This document shows positions 1-7,327 of a stretch of DNA of 38,528 nt, in pieces. Every line of letters begins with the position of its first letter. Within the stretch, counting starts at the first letter, position 1. A program made the translations under genes and the position numbers. Source of the stretch: Streptomyces sp. KL109B (lineage in GTDB: Bacteria > Actinomycetota > Actinomycetes > Streptomycetales > Streptomycetaceae). The stretch spans positions 1 through 38,528 of the forward strand of contig NZ_JASERL010000020.1 of assembly GCF_030766935.1 (NCBI RefSeq). Reading direction: 5' to 3'. The notes below the pieces were generated by a model. That model did no database searches, was not told the DNA's origin, and saw nothing but the letters and a program-made list of their open reading frames with translations.

Positions 1-252
1 CTCCTCCGGGCTGAGGGGCCCGTTGGCGGTCTCCTCGGTGGCGTCGACCTCGGGCAGGGTGGCGGCCCAGTGCTCCATCGTGAACGGCTGGTCGCGCAAC
101 CGCGCGGGCTCTTGGGGCTTCTCGGCCACGGTAACCGCGGTGCCACCGCCGGCGGAGGTGTCGGTGGACGATTCTTGGGCGGCCTGCGTCGGGTTGGGGC
201 GAGAGCCGGTGGTGGCGGCCGCGCCCGCGCGGAGGTTCCTGCGCTTAGCCAC
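1..252 (-). CDS. Hypothetical protein, 3' part cut by window edge
   Basis: An open frame runs off the left edge (84 codons visible). It starts at a GTG that overlaps the stop of the ParA-like gene by 8 bases (AAGCGTGGCTAA), so it is translationally coupled to it. The visible protein begins VAKRRNLRAG, then a low-complexity Ala/Thr/Ser/Pro stretch, then a more ordered part containing QPFTMEHWAATLPEVD. A small gene directly behind a parA is often the DNA-binding partner (ParB or an analogue), and the basic N-terminus fits that, but no family motif is visible. The partition role is inference from position only. Confidence 0.6.
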   Translation of the reverse strand, partial: MAKRRNLRAGAAATTGSRPNPTQAAQESSTDTSAGGGTAVTVAEKPQEPARLRDQPFTMEHWAATLPEVDATEETANGPLSPEE

Positions 253-886
253 GCTTGATCAGTCCCTTCGTCTCCATCTCCGTGACGAGTTCCCCGAAGG
301 GGCCGCGAGCGGCGTTGTCGACGCTGAACGCGGTGGCCTGCTTGAGGTCGTCGCGTACCGGGATCATCACGGAGAAGACGTCCCAGCCGTCGTCACGCAG
401 CATCCCCCGGATCTCCTGAGCGGACTTGACGCCGGTCCGCACACGGTTGAGGAGGATCCACACGGGCGGCGCCTTGCGGTCCGGGCGCACGTAGGCGGAG
501 CGGGCCACCATGTCGGCCACGGCCGTGGAGGTACGCGGCGCGGTGACGCGCTGCCAGTCGGCCATGGACGGTTCCATGTGCACGATCGCCAGATCGGCGA
601 CCTTCAGTACGGAGTCGGCGATGTGCGGGTGGTTCTCGGTGTGGCCGACGTCGGCAATGTCGATGCCGTCCTTGAGGAGCGTTGCTTCAGTCGCGAAGGT
701 GGCGGTCGCGTTCTTCTCGACGGGGAAGGGGAAGCCGCCGGCGGCCTCGGACCACTGGGTGAGGTGTTCGGACTCGTCGGCGTCCCAGGCCTGCACCATG
801 TACCCGACTTCGTGCAGGGCGTGGGCCATCATCCCGGTGTCCGTGGTCTTCCCCATTGAGCGGGGCGAAATGTTGGCGATAAGCAC
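245..886 (-). CDS. parA: ParA/MinD-like partition ATPase
   Basis: P-loop ATPase of the ParA/MinD superfamily, expected to move plasmid copies apart. The N-terminus VLIANISPRSMGKTT is a Walker A loop in the ParA position, but the usual KGGxGKT is changed to PRSMGKT, so the 'deviant' first lysine is absent. The second motif AWDADESEHLTQW matches the ParA A' region (DxD, then a Gln). The middle part VADLAIVHMEPS fits the strand before the third motif. GTG at 886 is chosen because GGGAGAGAGA lies just upstream and the P-loop then starts at residue 2; an upstream TTG at 949 would add 21 low-complexity residues. At 213 aa it is a short, HTH-less ParA (type Ib-like). It lies below a terminator, so it probably has its own promoter. 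Confidence 0.8.
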   Translation of the reverse strand: MLIANISPRSMGKTTDTGMMAHALHEVGYMVQAWDADESEHLTQWSEAAGGFPFPVEKNATATFATEATLLKDGIDIADVGHTENHPHIADSVLKVADLAIVHMEPSMADWQRVTAPRTSTAVADMVARSAYVRPDRKAPPVWILLNRVRTGVKSAQEIRGMLRDDGWDVFSVMIPVRDDLKQATAFSVDNAARGPFGELVTEMETKGLIKRG

Positions 887-950
887 GGCGGGTGTCTCTC
901 TCCCCTGGGCGTGTGGTGCTGGTCCGCACGATGCTGCCATGCCGGGCAAC

Positions 951-990
951 GCGAAGGGGCCCCCACCTCCGTGAGGGCCCCTGGTTTCGC
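951..990 (-). terminator. Hairpin terminator after the accessory operon
   Basis: Stem GGGGCCC (956-962) / GGGCCCC (975-981), flanked by a second stem GCGAA (951-955) / TTCGC (986-990). It starts five bases past the stop of the membrane-protein gene (995) and lies before parA, separating the two transcription units. No T-run, as is common in Streptomyces terminators. Confidence 0.65.
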
Positions 991-994
991 GCGG

Positions 995-1696
995 TCAGTT
1001 CAGTTCGGGGAGCTGAGCGGCCTTCAGCAGTGCCTGGACGTTCAGCTCCTGGCCCGGTTCGAGCATCCGCTCGCGGCGGGCTGTGGAGGCTTCGACGATC
1101 GCCTGGACCTTGGCCTCCTCCTGGCGGTACTTCCACTGCTCCCGGGCGACCTCGCCCGCCGCGGTGATCGCGGTGGTTCGGGCGACGTTCTCTCCCTTGA
1201 TGTGCTCCATGGTCTGCTCGTGGAGCTGGGCGCGTTCCTCGCGCCGGTCCGAGCGCCACAGAGGCGCGCACACCGCGTACACCGCGGCGGTGCAGCCGAC
1301 CCACAGCAGCGCGGCCAACTCCCAGCTCGGGGTCCAGGCGGTGAGCCCGGCGACGACGAGCGCGGCCGCGCCGCCGAAAGACATCCGCATCGTCTCGTTG
1401 TCACCGTGGACCTTGGCGGCCGACACACACCCCGCACACCCCGTGAACACGGCCAGGGTGCCAGTGATCCACAGGGGAGCGAGGGTACCGTCGTGCTCGC
1501 CCCAGCCCCACGCGAGCGCGGACATGCTCGTCGTCACCGCGAGCGGCGCGAAGCGTCCGAAGTGCTCCCATGCACGGCGGGCGAGCGAGACCTTGGGCGG
1601 CAGCATCGGGGCGGCCTGGAAGGTCGCCGGAACCTGATTGCGCTTCTCGATCAGGTAGAGCGTCGGATCGAACGGTACGGGCGTCTTGTCGTTCAC
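995..1696 (-). CDS. Membrane protein with cytoplasmic coiled tail
   Basis: 233 aa. A soluble N-terminal segment of about 45 residues is followed by about four hydrophobic segments (for example FAPLAVTTSMSALAWGW, LWITGTLAVFTGCAGC, AALVVAGLTAW, ELAALLWVGCTAAVYAV). A charged C-terminal third follows, rich in Glu/Arg/Gln (EEAKVQAIVEASTARRERM), probably helical. GTG at 1696 overlaps the previous stop (GTGA), so translation is coupled. Small multi-pass proteins of this kind occur in the spread/transfer regions of Streptomyces plasmids (Spd proteins). A role in intramycelial spread is plausible but is inference; I do not recognise the exact family. Confidence 0.7.
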   Translation of the reverse strand: MNDKTPVPFDPTLYLIEKRNQVPATFQAAPMLPPKVSLARRAWEHFGRFAPLAVTTSMSALAWGWGEHDGTLAPLWITGTLAVFTGCAGCVSAAKVHGDNETMRMSFGGAAALVVAGLTAWTPSWELAALLWVGCTAAVYAVCAPLWRSDRREERAQLHEQTMEHIKGENVARTTAITAAGEVAREQWKYRQEEAKVQAIVEASTARRERMLEPGQELNVQALLKAAQLPELN

Positions 1697-2364
1697 AGGT
1701 CCCTCTCCAATCCGGGCTCGGGGGTGGTGGTTTGGCTGAAGTACCGGTCGTCGCGCGCTTGGCGTTCGGCCTCCTCCCGCTCGCGGCGGGCGGAGGGAGG
1801 CAGGATCGTCGCGCGCTCCTGCGGGGTGAGCAGCCCGTTGTTCTCGCGGTAACTGCCCATGGCCGCGACGATGTCCTGGCGGGTGAGGCGGTCGCCCTGG
1901 TCCTTGAAGGCTTCGGCAACGCTGTGCGTGGCGTCCATGAAACCGGGGCTCTGCAGGGTCTCGTGGGCCTTCGCCTGCGCTGCGGCGCCGTCGACGGGGA
2001 GCCCCTCCTCGAGGAGCTTCCAGACCTCGCCGCGGTCGGTGTGCCCGCCGATCGCGTTCATGTTGTAGAGCAGGCCGTCGTCGTCGTAGCCGAGTTGCCG
2101 CAGTTCCTCGGAGCCCGCTGGGCCGCCGATGAGGTGGACCACGGCCTGATGGCGGACGTCGGCGGGGTCGTTGCTGTACCGGCTGAAGTCGCCGCGCAGG
2201 TGCGGGTCGACGTACGCGCCGTGAACCGGGATGCCGTACGCCTCGGAGAGGGTGACGTGCGCGGCCTCGTGCGTACGGACGGCCTGGGCCCAGTCCTTGG
2301 GGTCGACGTGGCCCTCGGCCCAGCCCTTCGCCCATACGTTCTCGTCGTTCCGGATGCGACGCAT
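1693..2364 (-). CDS. FtsH-peptidase-like (M41-like) HEXXH protein
   Basis: 223 aa. Residues 32-36 are HEAAH, a zinc metallopeptidase signature. It sits in RTHEAAHVTLSEAYGIPVHG, and a later VHLIGGPAGSEELRQLG resembles the 'LGGRAAEE' helix of the FtsH (M41) peptidase domain. There is no AAA+ module, so it would be a free-standing peptidase domain or a substrate-binding relic. The third zinc ligand cannot be fixed by eye. The C-terminus is charged and coiled. The ATG overlaps the previous stop by one base (TGATG) and its own stop overlaps the next GTG, so it is mid-operon. The substrate is unknown. Confidence 0.7.
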   Translation of the reverse strand: MRRIRNDENVWAKGWAEGHVDPKDWAQAVRTHEAAHVTLSEAYGIPVHGAYVDPHLRGDFSRYSNDPADVRHQAVVHLIGGPAGSEELRQLGYDDDGLLYNMNAIGGHTDRGEVWKLLEEGLPVDGAAAQAKAHETLQSPGFMDATHSVAEAFKDQGDRLTRQDIVAAMGSYRENNGLLTPQERATILPPSARREREEAERQARDDRYFSQTTTPEPGLERDL

Positions 2365-2747
2365 CACTGCACCTCCCGTCCTTCGTCGCCGATCTCCTGC
2401 TGCCGGGCCTGGCTGTCGCGGTACCGGCCGTCGCGCTCGCGCCGCTCGCTCTCCTCGCGCTCGCGCCGCTGGTCGTTGCTCGCGCCCATCTCGCCCCAGA
2501 CGCAGACGGTGGTGCCCACGGAGGCCACGGCCTTGCCGCGGTACATGACCGTGCCGTCCTTGGTGACCTCGAATCCGTGCTCGCCCTTGGCTGGGTCGTC
2601 GTGTACGACGCGCTTGCCGTTTATCGAGATGCCGCGGTGGTCCAGCGTGACCTCGTGGCCAGCGCGGTCGACGGTCAGCTTCGCCCGACCGCTGCGCGCG
2701 TTCTCGCGGTCCCACTGCCAGGGGTTGAACTCCTCCTTGTTGCTCAC
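2364..2747 (-). CDS. Hypothetical small charged protein
   Basis: 127 aa, not recognised. The N-terminal two thirds looks like a compact beta-rich domain (AKLTVDRAGHEVTLDHRGIS, then GTVMYRGKAVASVGTTVCVW). The C-terminal third is almost all Arg/Glu/Gln/Asp (REREESERRERDGRYRDSQA) and resembles the charged tail of the next gene's product (AREREEAERQARDDRYF), so the tails may share origin or partner. It starts at a GTG overlapping the upstream stop. Confidence 0.65.
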   Translation of the reverse strand: MSNKEEFNPWQWDRENARSGRAKLTVDRAGHEVTLDHRGISINGKRVVHDDPAKGEHGFEVTKDGTVMYRGKAVASVGTTVCVWGEMGASNDQRREREESERRERDGRYRDSQARQQEIGDEGREVQ

Positions 2748-3391
2748 CGCTCCACCTCCTGCGGGAAGTACGGGGTCATCGGGGTCGCGTCGCGCACGTA
2801 CAGCGGGTGGCGGGGGTGGCCCTTGCCGGTGAGCCCCAAGCACTCCAGGGAGCGGCCCCGGCTGGCGAGCAGGGCGACGACGGCGCGGGCCTGCTGGGCG
2901 CGCTCGGGGCGGGTGACGTCTCCCCAGGCGGCCACGATGCGGTCCGCCTCGTTCGTGGCGTGGACCAGGGCGGCCTCGTTGAGCGGGCCAACCGGGTCGG
3001 CGTGCCCGCGCAGGTGCGCGGGGTTCTTCGAGCGCAGGGCGAACAGGTTCACCACGGTGATGCCGCCGTGGCCGGCTGCCTTCGCGAACGCGGTGCAGCG
3101 GCGGATCGTCGGGTCGTTCTCGACGTGATCGGCGGTGGAGGGGTTGAGCATCACCCAGACCATCGGGGCGGCGTCCTCGTTCCAGACCCGGTCGAGCCGG
3201 TACCGGTACTCGCCGCACGGGCTGAGGGCTGCCGAGCCGGACGCCCCGGTGTGCAGGAACTCCAGTCCGTGGGCCTCGGCCCAGTCGGCGGCGCCCGGCC
3301 GGGCCGGGCCCGCCGTGGCGGGCTCCGGCTCGACGGCGAACATCGGCAGCTGCACGCCGCCCTTCATCTGCAGGTTCTGGCGGCGGGTCAC
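2744..3391 (-). CDS. DUF1643 family protein
   Basis: The core matches DUF1643: WVMLNPSTADHVENDPTIRRC, ITVVNLFALRSKNPAHL, ADPVGPLNEAAL and ADRIVAAWGD in the usual order. The function of this family is unknown; members are common in phages, plasmids and genomic islands of actinobacteria, often close to DNA-modification genes, as here. The preceding 40-odd residues are a variable linker. Two GTG codons are adjacent (3394, 3391). 3391 is preferred because GGAGG is then seven bases upstream and the start overlaps the methyltransferase stop like the other operon junctions. Confidence 0.85.
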   Translation of the reverse strand: MTRRQNLQMKGGVQLPMFAVEPEPATAGPARPGAADWAEAHGLEFLHTGASGSAALSPCGEYRYRLDRVWNEDAAPMVWVMLNPSTADHVENDPTIRRCTAFAKAAGHGGITVVNLFALRSKNPAHLRGHADPVGPLNEAALVHATNEADRIVAAWGDVTRPERAQQARAVVALLASRGRSLECLGLTGKGHPRHPLYVRDATPMTPYFPQEVER

Positions 3392-4938
3392 CACGCCACC
3401 TCCAGCGGCTCGCCGGTGACCGCCTCGACCATCGCGGACACGATGACTTCGGCTACGGGCGGCGTGACCGCATTCCCGTACTTCCGCACCTTGTCCCGCT
3501 TGCTGCCGGTGACGATGTACGTGTCCGGGAACGCCATGGCGGCGCCGATCTCGTGGGGCTCCAGCATCCTGAACCGCACGTCGCCCAGGTCGACGTTCTC
3601 CTCGACCTCCGCGAGCGACCAGCGGTCGCGAGTGGTCACGGTGCCCACGGGCTCCTCGACCGTGCGGGCCGTGCCGGTGCTGTAGTACGGGATCAGCAGA
3701 CGCTGACCGGTGACGAGGCCGTGGTGGTTCCCGCTCGCGCTGACCGTGCCCACGGGCTCGTCCACGCCGTACGCGGTCTTCTTCGACCCTCCGCCCCGGA
3801 GACTGATCTGGAACGGCGGGATGGCCAGTCCGGTCTCGTTGCGGGCGGTCTGGGTCCGCATCGGCTCCTCGGTCGACGTCGCCACCTTCCCGTCCCGGCC
3901 TTCGGTCGGGATGAGCAGGGGCGGCACGGCCAGGGCGTCCGTCTCGCGGGTCGTGCGGGTCGGCATCGGCTCATCGACCGACACGGGCTCGGTCCTCCAG
4001 GTCCCGCCGGCGGGCACCGTGAACGGCTTCGCGAACTTCGCGATGCCCCGTGCGATCCGCTCCATGGTGGCGTCGGCCAGCGGCTCGTCCCGGTCCGCGA
4101 TCCGGCGGCCCTCGATCGACCAGTCGATGACCGCTGAGGCGGGCATCACCTCGGGCTCCACGATCGCGTTGCGGCACTTCGCGTTCGGGCACCGGTACCA
4201 ATACTGGCCGTTGCGCCCGTACGCGCCCATGTCGACGTGCAGGCGCTTGAAGACCTGCATGGCCGACACCGTGGCGTCGCACGCCCGGCAGTACGCCTTG
4301 GGCCGCAGCCACTTGTTCCAGTCGGGCGTCCGGCCCAAGCTCTTGAGCCAGTAGGCGACGAACAGGCGATTCCTCGACTGCGGAGCCCTGCGACTCCCCC
4401 GAGCCTTGACGTGCATGGAGTTGACCGCGATCACGCGGACCTCGTACAGGCCCTCGCACCGCAGTTCGCGGAGCCAGCGGGACCACTGGTCCCACTTGCG
4501 GCACTCCACGACGTTCTCCACGACTCCGCACAGCACGGGCTTGCCCCGCAGGATCATCGCGTTCAGGTAGCGCGGCACTTCCTCCATGAGCGCGCGGGCC
4601 CGCTTGATCTCCGGGTCCGGCTCGCTCTCCCCGAACAGCACACCCTGGGTGGAGTTGTCGAAGTCCCGGCGCTTGCCTCGCGCGTTGCTCCAGGGCGGGC
4701 ACGACGGGCTCGCCCAGAAGATGTCCGCCCGGGGGAACCGGGTGATGTCGGCGCGGGCCACGTCGCCCTCGAAGTGATCGGCGGCGGGGAAGTTGCGGGC
4801 GTGGTCCTCCACGGCGTCCTTCTTGTGGTTCGCCGCAAAGATCAGTTCCGTAAGGGGCTTGCCCTCGCGGTCCTTGACCGCGGTGGCGCCCTTGCTGGAG
4901 CCCCCGACCCCGGCAAACTCGTCGTAGACGGTCAGCAC
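3388..4938 (-). CDS. DNA (cytosine-5) methyltransferase
   Basis: 516 aa, single-chain C5-MTase. Motif I is YDEFAGVGGSSKG (residues 5-17, SAM binding). Motif IV is ASPSCPPWSNARGKRRD with the presumed catalytic Cys80; the usual PCQ is replaced by SCPP. Motif VI is ENVVE (141-145), motif VIII QSRNRLFVAYW (187-197), motif X YGNAVTPPVAEV (487-498). A Cys4 knuckle (C217, C220, C250, C255) lies in the region expected for target recognition. Between 320 and 445 come four degenerate repeats of the type (D/E)EPxxTxTxRxxxxLAxP, seen in phage-type members of this family. There is no restriction partner nearby, so it is a candidate orphan enzyme for anti-restriction or for marking plasmid DNA. GTG start overlaps the ASCH gene by seven bases. 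Confidence 0.92.
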   Translation of the reverse strand: MLTVYDEFAGVGGSSKGATAVKDREGKPLTELIFAANHKKDAVEDHARNFPAADHFEGDVARADITRFPRADIFWASPSCPPWSNARGKRRDFDNSTQGVLFGESEPDPEIKRARALMEEVPRYLNAMILRGKPVLCGVVENVVECRKWDQWSRWLRELRCEGLYEVRVIAVNSMHVKARGSRRAPQSRNRLFVAYWLKSLGRTPDWNKWLRPKAYCRACDATVSAMQVFKRLHVDMGAYGRNGQYWYRCPNAKCRNAIVEPEVMPASAVIDWSIEGRRIADRDEPLADATMERIARGIAKFAKPFTVPAGGTWRTEPVSVDEPMPTRTTRETDALAVPPLLIPTEGRDGKVATSTEEPMRTQTARNETGLAIPPFQISLRGGGSKKTAYGVDEPVGTVSASGNHHGLVTGQRLLIPYYSTGTARTVEEPVGTVTTRDRWSLAEVEENVDLGDVRFRMLEPHEIGAAMAFPDTYIVTGSKRDKVRKYGNAVTPPVAEVIVSAMVEAVTGEPLEVAW

Positions 4939-5369
4939 GGTCCCGCCTCCTCACGCAGAACGTGATCGGCGGTCTCGGCCGACAGTTGGTCGCGGACCTT
5001 GTCGACGAGCACGGCCGGCGGCACCCACAGGCCCTGTGCGCCCTTCCACGGGATCGGCAGGGGCAGGGCGGTGACCTCGTCCAGGACGTGGTGGAACTGG
5101 CCTTCGGCGGCCCACAGGGAGCACAGCGTGCGCTCGCCGGAGCTGTCGTGGCAGCCGGTGATGCGGGCGACCGCGATGACGGCACCCAGGTCCATCTGCA
5201 ACCCGCGCACCACGGCGGCCACCAGGCGGCCGGAGCGCTGGTCGACGGTCTTCCCGGCGTGGATGAGGAGCGGGCCCCGGTAGGAGGTCGGCCATGTGCG
5301 GTTCTCGACGCGCTTGTCGGCGTGGGCGATGGCGGCGGCCCAGGGCTGGCGGATCGTCAGGGCGCGCAT
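4932..5369 (-). CDS. ASCH-domain protein
   Basis: 145 aa. The N-terminus MRALTIRQPWAAAI followed by KRVENRTW and GPLLIHAGK is the signature of the ASCH fold (PUA-like RNA/nucleotide-binding beta-barrel). Later LGAVIAVARITGCH and LWVPP continue the barrel. Some ASCH proteins cleave or deaminate modified nucleosides; that activity cannot be assigned here. ATG at 5369 overlaps the upstream stop (TGATG); the longer reading from 5384 has no added conserved residues. ASCH genes often sit next to methyltransferases in phages and plasmids, as here. Confidence 0.85.
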   Translation of the reverse strand: MRALTIRQPWAAAIAHADKRVENRTWPTSYRGPLLIHAGKTVDQRSGRLVAAVVRGLQMDLGAVIAVARITGCHDSSGERTLCSLWAAEGQFHHVLDEVTALPLPIPWKGAQGLWVPPAVLVDKVRDQLSAETADHVLREEAGPC

Positions 5370-5638
5370 CAGATCACCGCCCACACGGACTTGCCGATCG
5401 CGACCAGGACAAGCCCGATCACCACGGCAACGACGAGCACGGCGCGGCTGGCCTTCACCAAGGCGCGCAGTCCCAGGGAGAGCCCGAGCGCGGCGAGGAC
5501 GATCAGCAGGCCGTACGCGGTGGCGGCGCGTAGGACTGCGTCGACGAGGCTCTGCCCGGCCTCGATCGAGCCGATAAGGAGTAACAGGCAGACGACGAGG
5601 ATGGCGCCCGCGATCAGGCGCTCGCGCAGGCGGTTCAC
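5369..5638 (-). CDS. Small membrane protein
   Basis: 89 aa with three hydrophobic stretches: AGAILVVCLLLLIGSI, AYGLLIVLAALGLSLGLRA and AVLVVAVVIGLVLVAIG. A short basic N-terminus (VNRLRERL) suggests it faces the cytoplasm. GTG start overlaps the GGDEF gene stop (GTGA). No family recognised. Its coupling to the diguanylate cyclase gene suggests a membrane partner, but this is inference. Confidence 0.7.
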   Translation of the reverse strand: MNRLRERLIAGAILVVCLLLLIGSIEAGQSLVDAVLRAATAYGLLIVLAALGLSLGLRALVKASRAVLVVAVVIGLVLVAIGKSVWAVI

Positions 5639-6222
5639 CGGGTCACCTCCCGGTGGGCCTCTGCTGCCGTCTGGTGACGACGGGGTCCACGGCGGCCGCC
5701 GCTTCCCTTGATCTGGTACATGGCCTGGTCGGCCTGGCTCAGGGCCTCGGACAAGGTGAGCCCCTCGGCGATGACGCCGCCGATGGAGGCTCCGACTTCG
5801 AGCTGCTGGCCGTGCCAGTCGACCGGGGCGGTCAGCAGGTCGTGCAGCTGCTCGATACCGGCGCGGAAGTCGGTGTCCGACATGACCAGGGCGAACTCGT
5901 CGCCTCCAAGGCGGCCGGCGACGCCGTTCGAGGCGCCTGCCCACAGGTGGAGGCGGTGTCCGGTGGCCTTCAGTACGGCGTCACCAGCGGCGTGACCGTA
6001 CGTGTCGTTGACGGCCTTGAAGCCGTCCAGGTCGATAACGGCAACGGCGGTGTTACCGCGCAGAAGGCGACGCAGAGCTGCCTTCTCCCACCCGTCCCGG
6101 GTGAGGAGCTGGGTCAGTGGGCAGTGCCGTGCGGCGGCAAGGCGGCGGCGGGAGAACAGGCCGTAGGTCGTCCAGCCCGCCGCGAAGGGCGCTGCGCTGA
6201 CGACTTGTTCGATCAAAGACAT
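5635..6222 (-). CDS. GGDEF-domain diguanylate cyclase
   Basis: 195 aa. The GGDEF domain fills almost the whole protein: VIDLDGFKAVNDTYGHAAGD (62-81, metal and nucleotide binding), RLGGDEFALV (GGDEF at 106-110, intact active site) and ASIGGVIAEG. It should make c-di-GMP from two GTP. The inhibitory I-site RxxD that normally lies five residues before GGDEF is ASNG here, so classical product inhibition is not expected. The N-terminus is a short amphipathic/hydrophobic lead-in, with no PAS or GAF sensor. The ATG has GGAGAGG upstream. c-di-GMP controls development in Streptomyces through BldD, so an element-borne cyclase could delay sporulation of the host; that effect is inferred. Confidence 0.9.
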   Translation of the reverse strand: MSLIEQVVSAAPFAAGWTTYGLFSRRRLAAARHCPLTQLLTRDGWEKAALRRLLRGNTAVAVIDLDGFKAVNDTYGHAAGDAVLKATGHRLHLWAGASNGVAGRLGGDEFALVMSDTDFRAGIEQLHDLLTAPVDWHGQQLEVGASIGGVIAEGLTLSEALSQADQAMYQIKGSGGRRGPRRHQTAAEAHREVTR

Positions 6223-6251
6223 GGGTGCCTCTCCATCAAGGCGAGAAGGAA

Positions 6252-6280
6252 GGCGGGCCGCCCTGGTGGGGCGGCCCGCC
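6252..6280 (-). terminator. Hairpin between small ORFs and GGDEF gene
   Basis: GGCGGGCCGCCC (6252-6263) and GGGCGGCCCGCC (6269-6280) form a perfect 12-bp stem with a five-base loop. It lies between the 36-aa ORF and the start of the GGDEF gene, so it may act as a partial terminator that lowers expression of the downstream operon. The remaining 6281-6382 holds no gene I can support. Confidence 0.55.
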
Positions 6281-6382
6281 AGGGGCCCTATCGGGCGGGG
6301 TGCGGCCGCGCGGGCTGCTGCTGCGATTGGCGTCCGTCGCGTTCGTGGGGCTGCGGGCGGACCGGCAGAGGCGGGCGGGCGC

Positions 6383-6493
6383 TCACTTGCGCGCCTTGAT
6401 CCCGCTCATGGCCTGGCCGTGGCGCTGCAGTTCGGCCTGCGCCTTTCGGCGGGCCTCTTCGGCCTTCTTCGCGGCGTCGGCGGTCGCGCTCAT
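6383..6493 (-). CDS. Small Ala/Lys/Glu-rich helical protein
   Basis: 36 aa: MSATADAAKKAEEARRKAQA continuing with ELQRHGQAMSGIKARK, predicted as one charged amphipathic helix. ATG at 6493 overlaps the stop of the 66-aa ORF upstream (ATGA), which is the main support. No function recognised. Confidence 0.5.
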   Translation of the reverse strand: MSATADAAKKAEEARRKAQAELQRHGQAMSGIKARK

Positions 6494-6690
6494 GCGCTCA
6501 CCGCCGTCTGGCAGGTGCACCGGACGGCCGTGGGCTTGCCGTTGCGGCGGATCACGACGGTGTCGAACCCGTCGCAGTCGTCGCACGGGGTGCTGAACGC
6601 CGGGCCCTTCTTGCCCACCAGTACGAGGCGAGCGCGGCTTACGGGGGCCGGGATGGAGATACCGGTGGTCCGGCTGGGAGACTTACGCAT
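6490..6690 (-). CDS. Small protein with Cys pairs (zinc-ribbon-like)
   Basis: 66 aa. Residues around 36-60 contain CDDC and, about 20 residues later, CTC (PCDDCDGFDTVVIRRNGK, then RCTCQT), a likely treble-clef or ribbon zinc site. The basic N-terminus is MRKSPSRTTG. Strong ribosome site GGAGGG six bases before the ATG. It is the first gene of the leftward operon and is followed by an overlapping ORF. Function unknown. Confidence 0.6.
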   Translation of the reverse strand: MRKSPSRTTGISIPAPVSRARLVLVGKKGPAFSTPCDDCDGFDTVVIRRNGKPTAVRCTCQTAVSA

Positions 6691-6753
6691 GGAGATCCCT
6701 CCGAGTCAGGGGTGTTCCGTGTCCGGAAGGTGTTCGCGCACCTGTCCGGATGG

Positions 6754-6812
6754 CGGCTGGGAGCTGTAACTCCCAGCCGGTTGAGGGGTCGGGCCTGCAA
6801 GCCCGGCCCCTC
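6754..6812. repeat. Two strong hairpins in the leader of the leftward operon
   Basis: CGGCTGGGAG (6754-6763) / CTCCCAGCCG (6770-6779) and GAGGGGTCGGGC (6783-6794) / GCCCGGCCCCTC (6801-6812, one T:G pair). They lie between the leftward promoter (about 6832) and the first gene (6690), so its transcript crosses both. They may be attenuators or a barrier to read-through. A weaker AGGTG/CACCT pair sits at 6728-6743. Confidence 0.6.
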
Positions 6813-6831
6813 TTCGTGCCTTACTGAGACC

Positions 6832-6878
6832 AAGCTAACCCCCAAACTCTTGAACTTCAAGGGTCTGGGGGTTAGATT
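6832..6878. promoter_or_regulatory. Back-to-back divergent promoters on one palindrome
   Basis: Rightward: TTGAAC (6850-6855), 17-bp spacer, TAGATT (6873-6878). Leftward (minus strand): TTGAAG (6855-6860), 17-bp spacer, TAGCTT (6832-6837). The -35 boxes overlap at the centre in CTTGAACTTCAAG (6849-6861), and an outer dyad CTAACCCCCA (6835-6844) / TGGGGGTTAG (6866-6875) covers both -10 regions. One bound protein could therefore shut off both operons. A CTTGGA/TCCAAG dyad (6979-6999) followed by another CTTCAAGGGG lies just before the gene at 7016. Confidence 0.7.
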
Positions 6879-7015
6879 CTTCCTGTACCGACCGAACAGA
6901 GGTGGACATGGAGAGTGGCCTGATGGTCCGAGACAGGGCTCCGACCAGCGGTGTCCCGCACGCTCGAACCCATAACCTCTTGGAGTCACGGAATCCAAGA
7001 CTTCAAGGGGAACAG

Positions 7016-7327
7016 ATGGCGGACAACGGCCCGGCTGCGAAGCGCACTTCGAGCCAGCCCAGCGAGTTGCGCCCGAAGTACGTGCCGATGCGAGACGACC
7101 AGTACAGCGACCTTTCCGCTCTGGCCAGGGACTTGATGGACGCTCGCAGCCGCAAGATCGAACGCATCACGGAGAACACGCTCATCCGCGTGGGCATCGA
7201 TCTCCTGCTCGCCCACCCCGAACTCCTCGCAGGCGATACAGAGGAGGAACTGCGGGCGAACGCGATCGCCTGGATTCGCAGGTCCGAGACCGCCAAGCAA
7301 CACAGAGGAGAAGGGAGGAAGGAATGA
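7016..7327 (+). CDS. Putative DNA-binding regulator or relaxosome protein
   Basis: 103 aa. The middle reads KYVPMRDDQYSDLSALARDL, then RITENTLIRVGIDLLLAHPE: a short strand followed by two helices with spacing like ribbon-helix-helix proteins. It is the first gene of the conjugation operon. In many plasmids that position holds an RHH auxiliary protein that binds oriT and also represses the operon, so it is a good candidate for the protein acting at the promoter palindrome. ATG at 7016 is preferred (AGGGGA upstream); starts at 6902/6908 would add 36-38 residues that look non-coding. Its stop overlaps the next ATG (ATGA). Confidence 0.7.
   Translation: MADNGPAAKRTSSQPSELRPKYVPMRDDQYSDLSALARDLMDARSRKIERITENTLIRVGIDLLLAHPELLAGDTEEELRANAIAWIRRSETAKQHRGEGRKE

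Noticed and set aside
23..859. Long plus-strand open frame opposite parA
   Set aside because: A mirror frame of the GC-rich minus-strand gene; the parA frame has recognisable motifs and the opposite frame does not.
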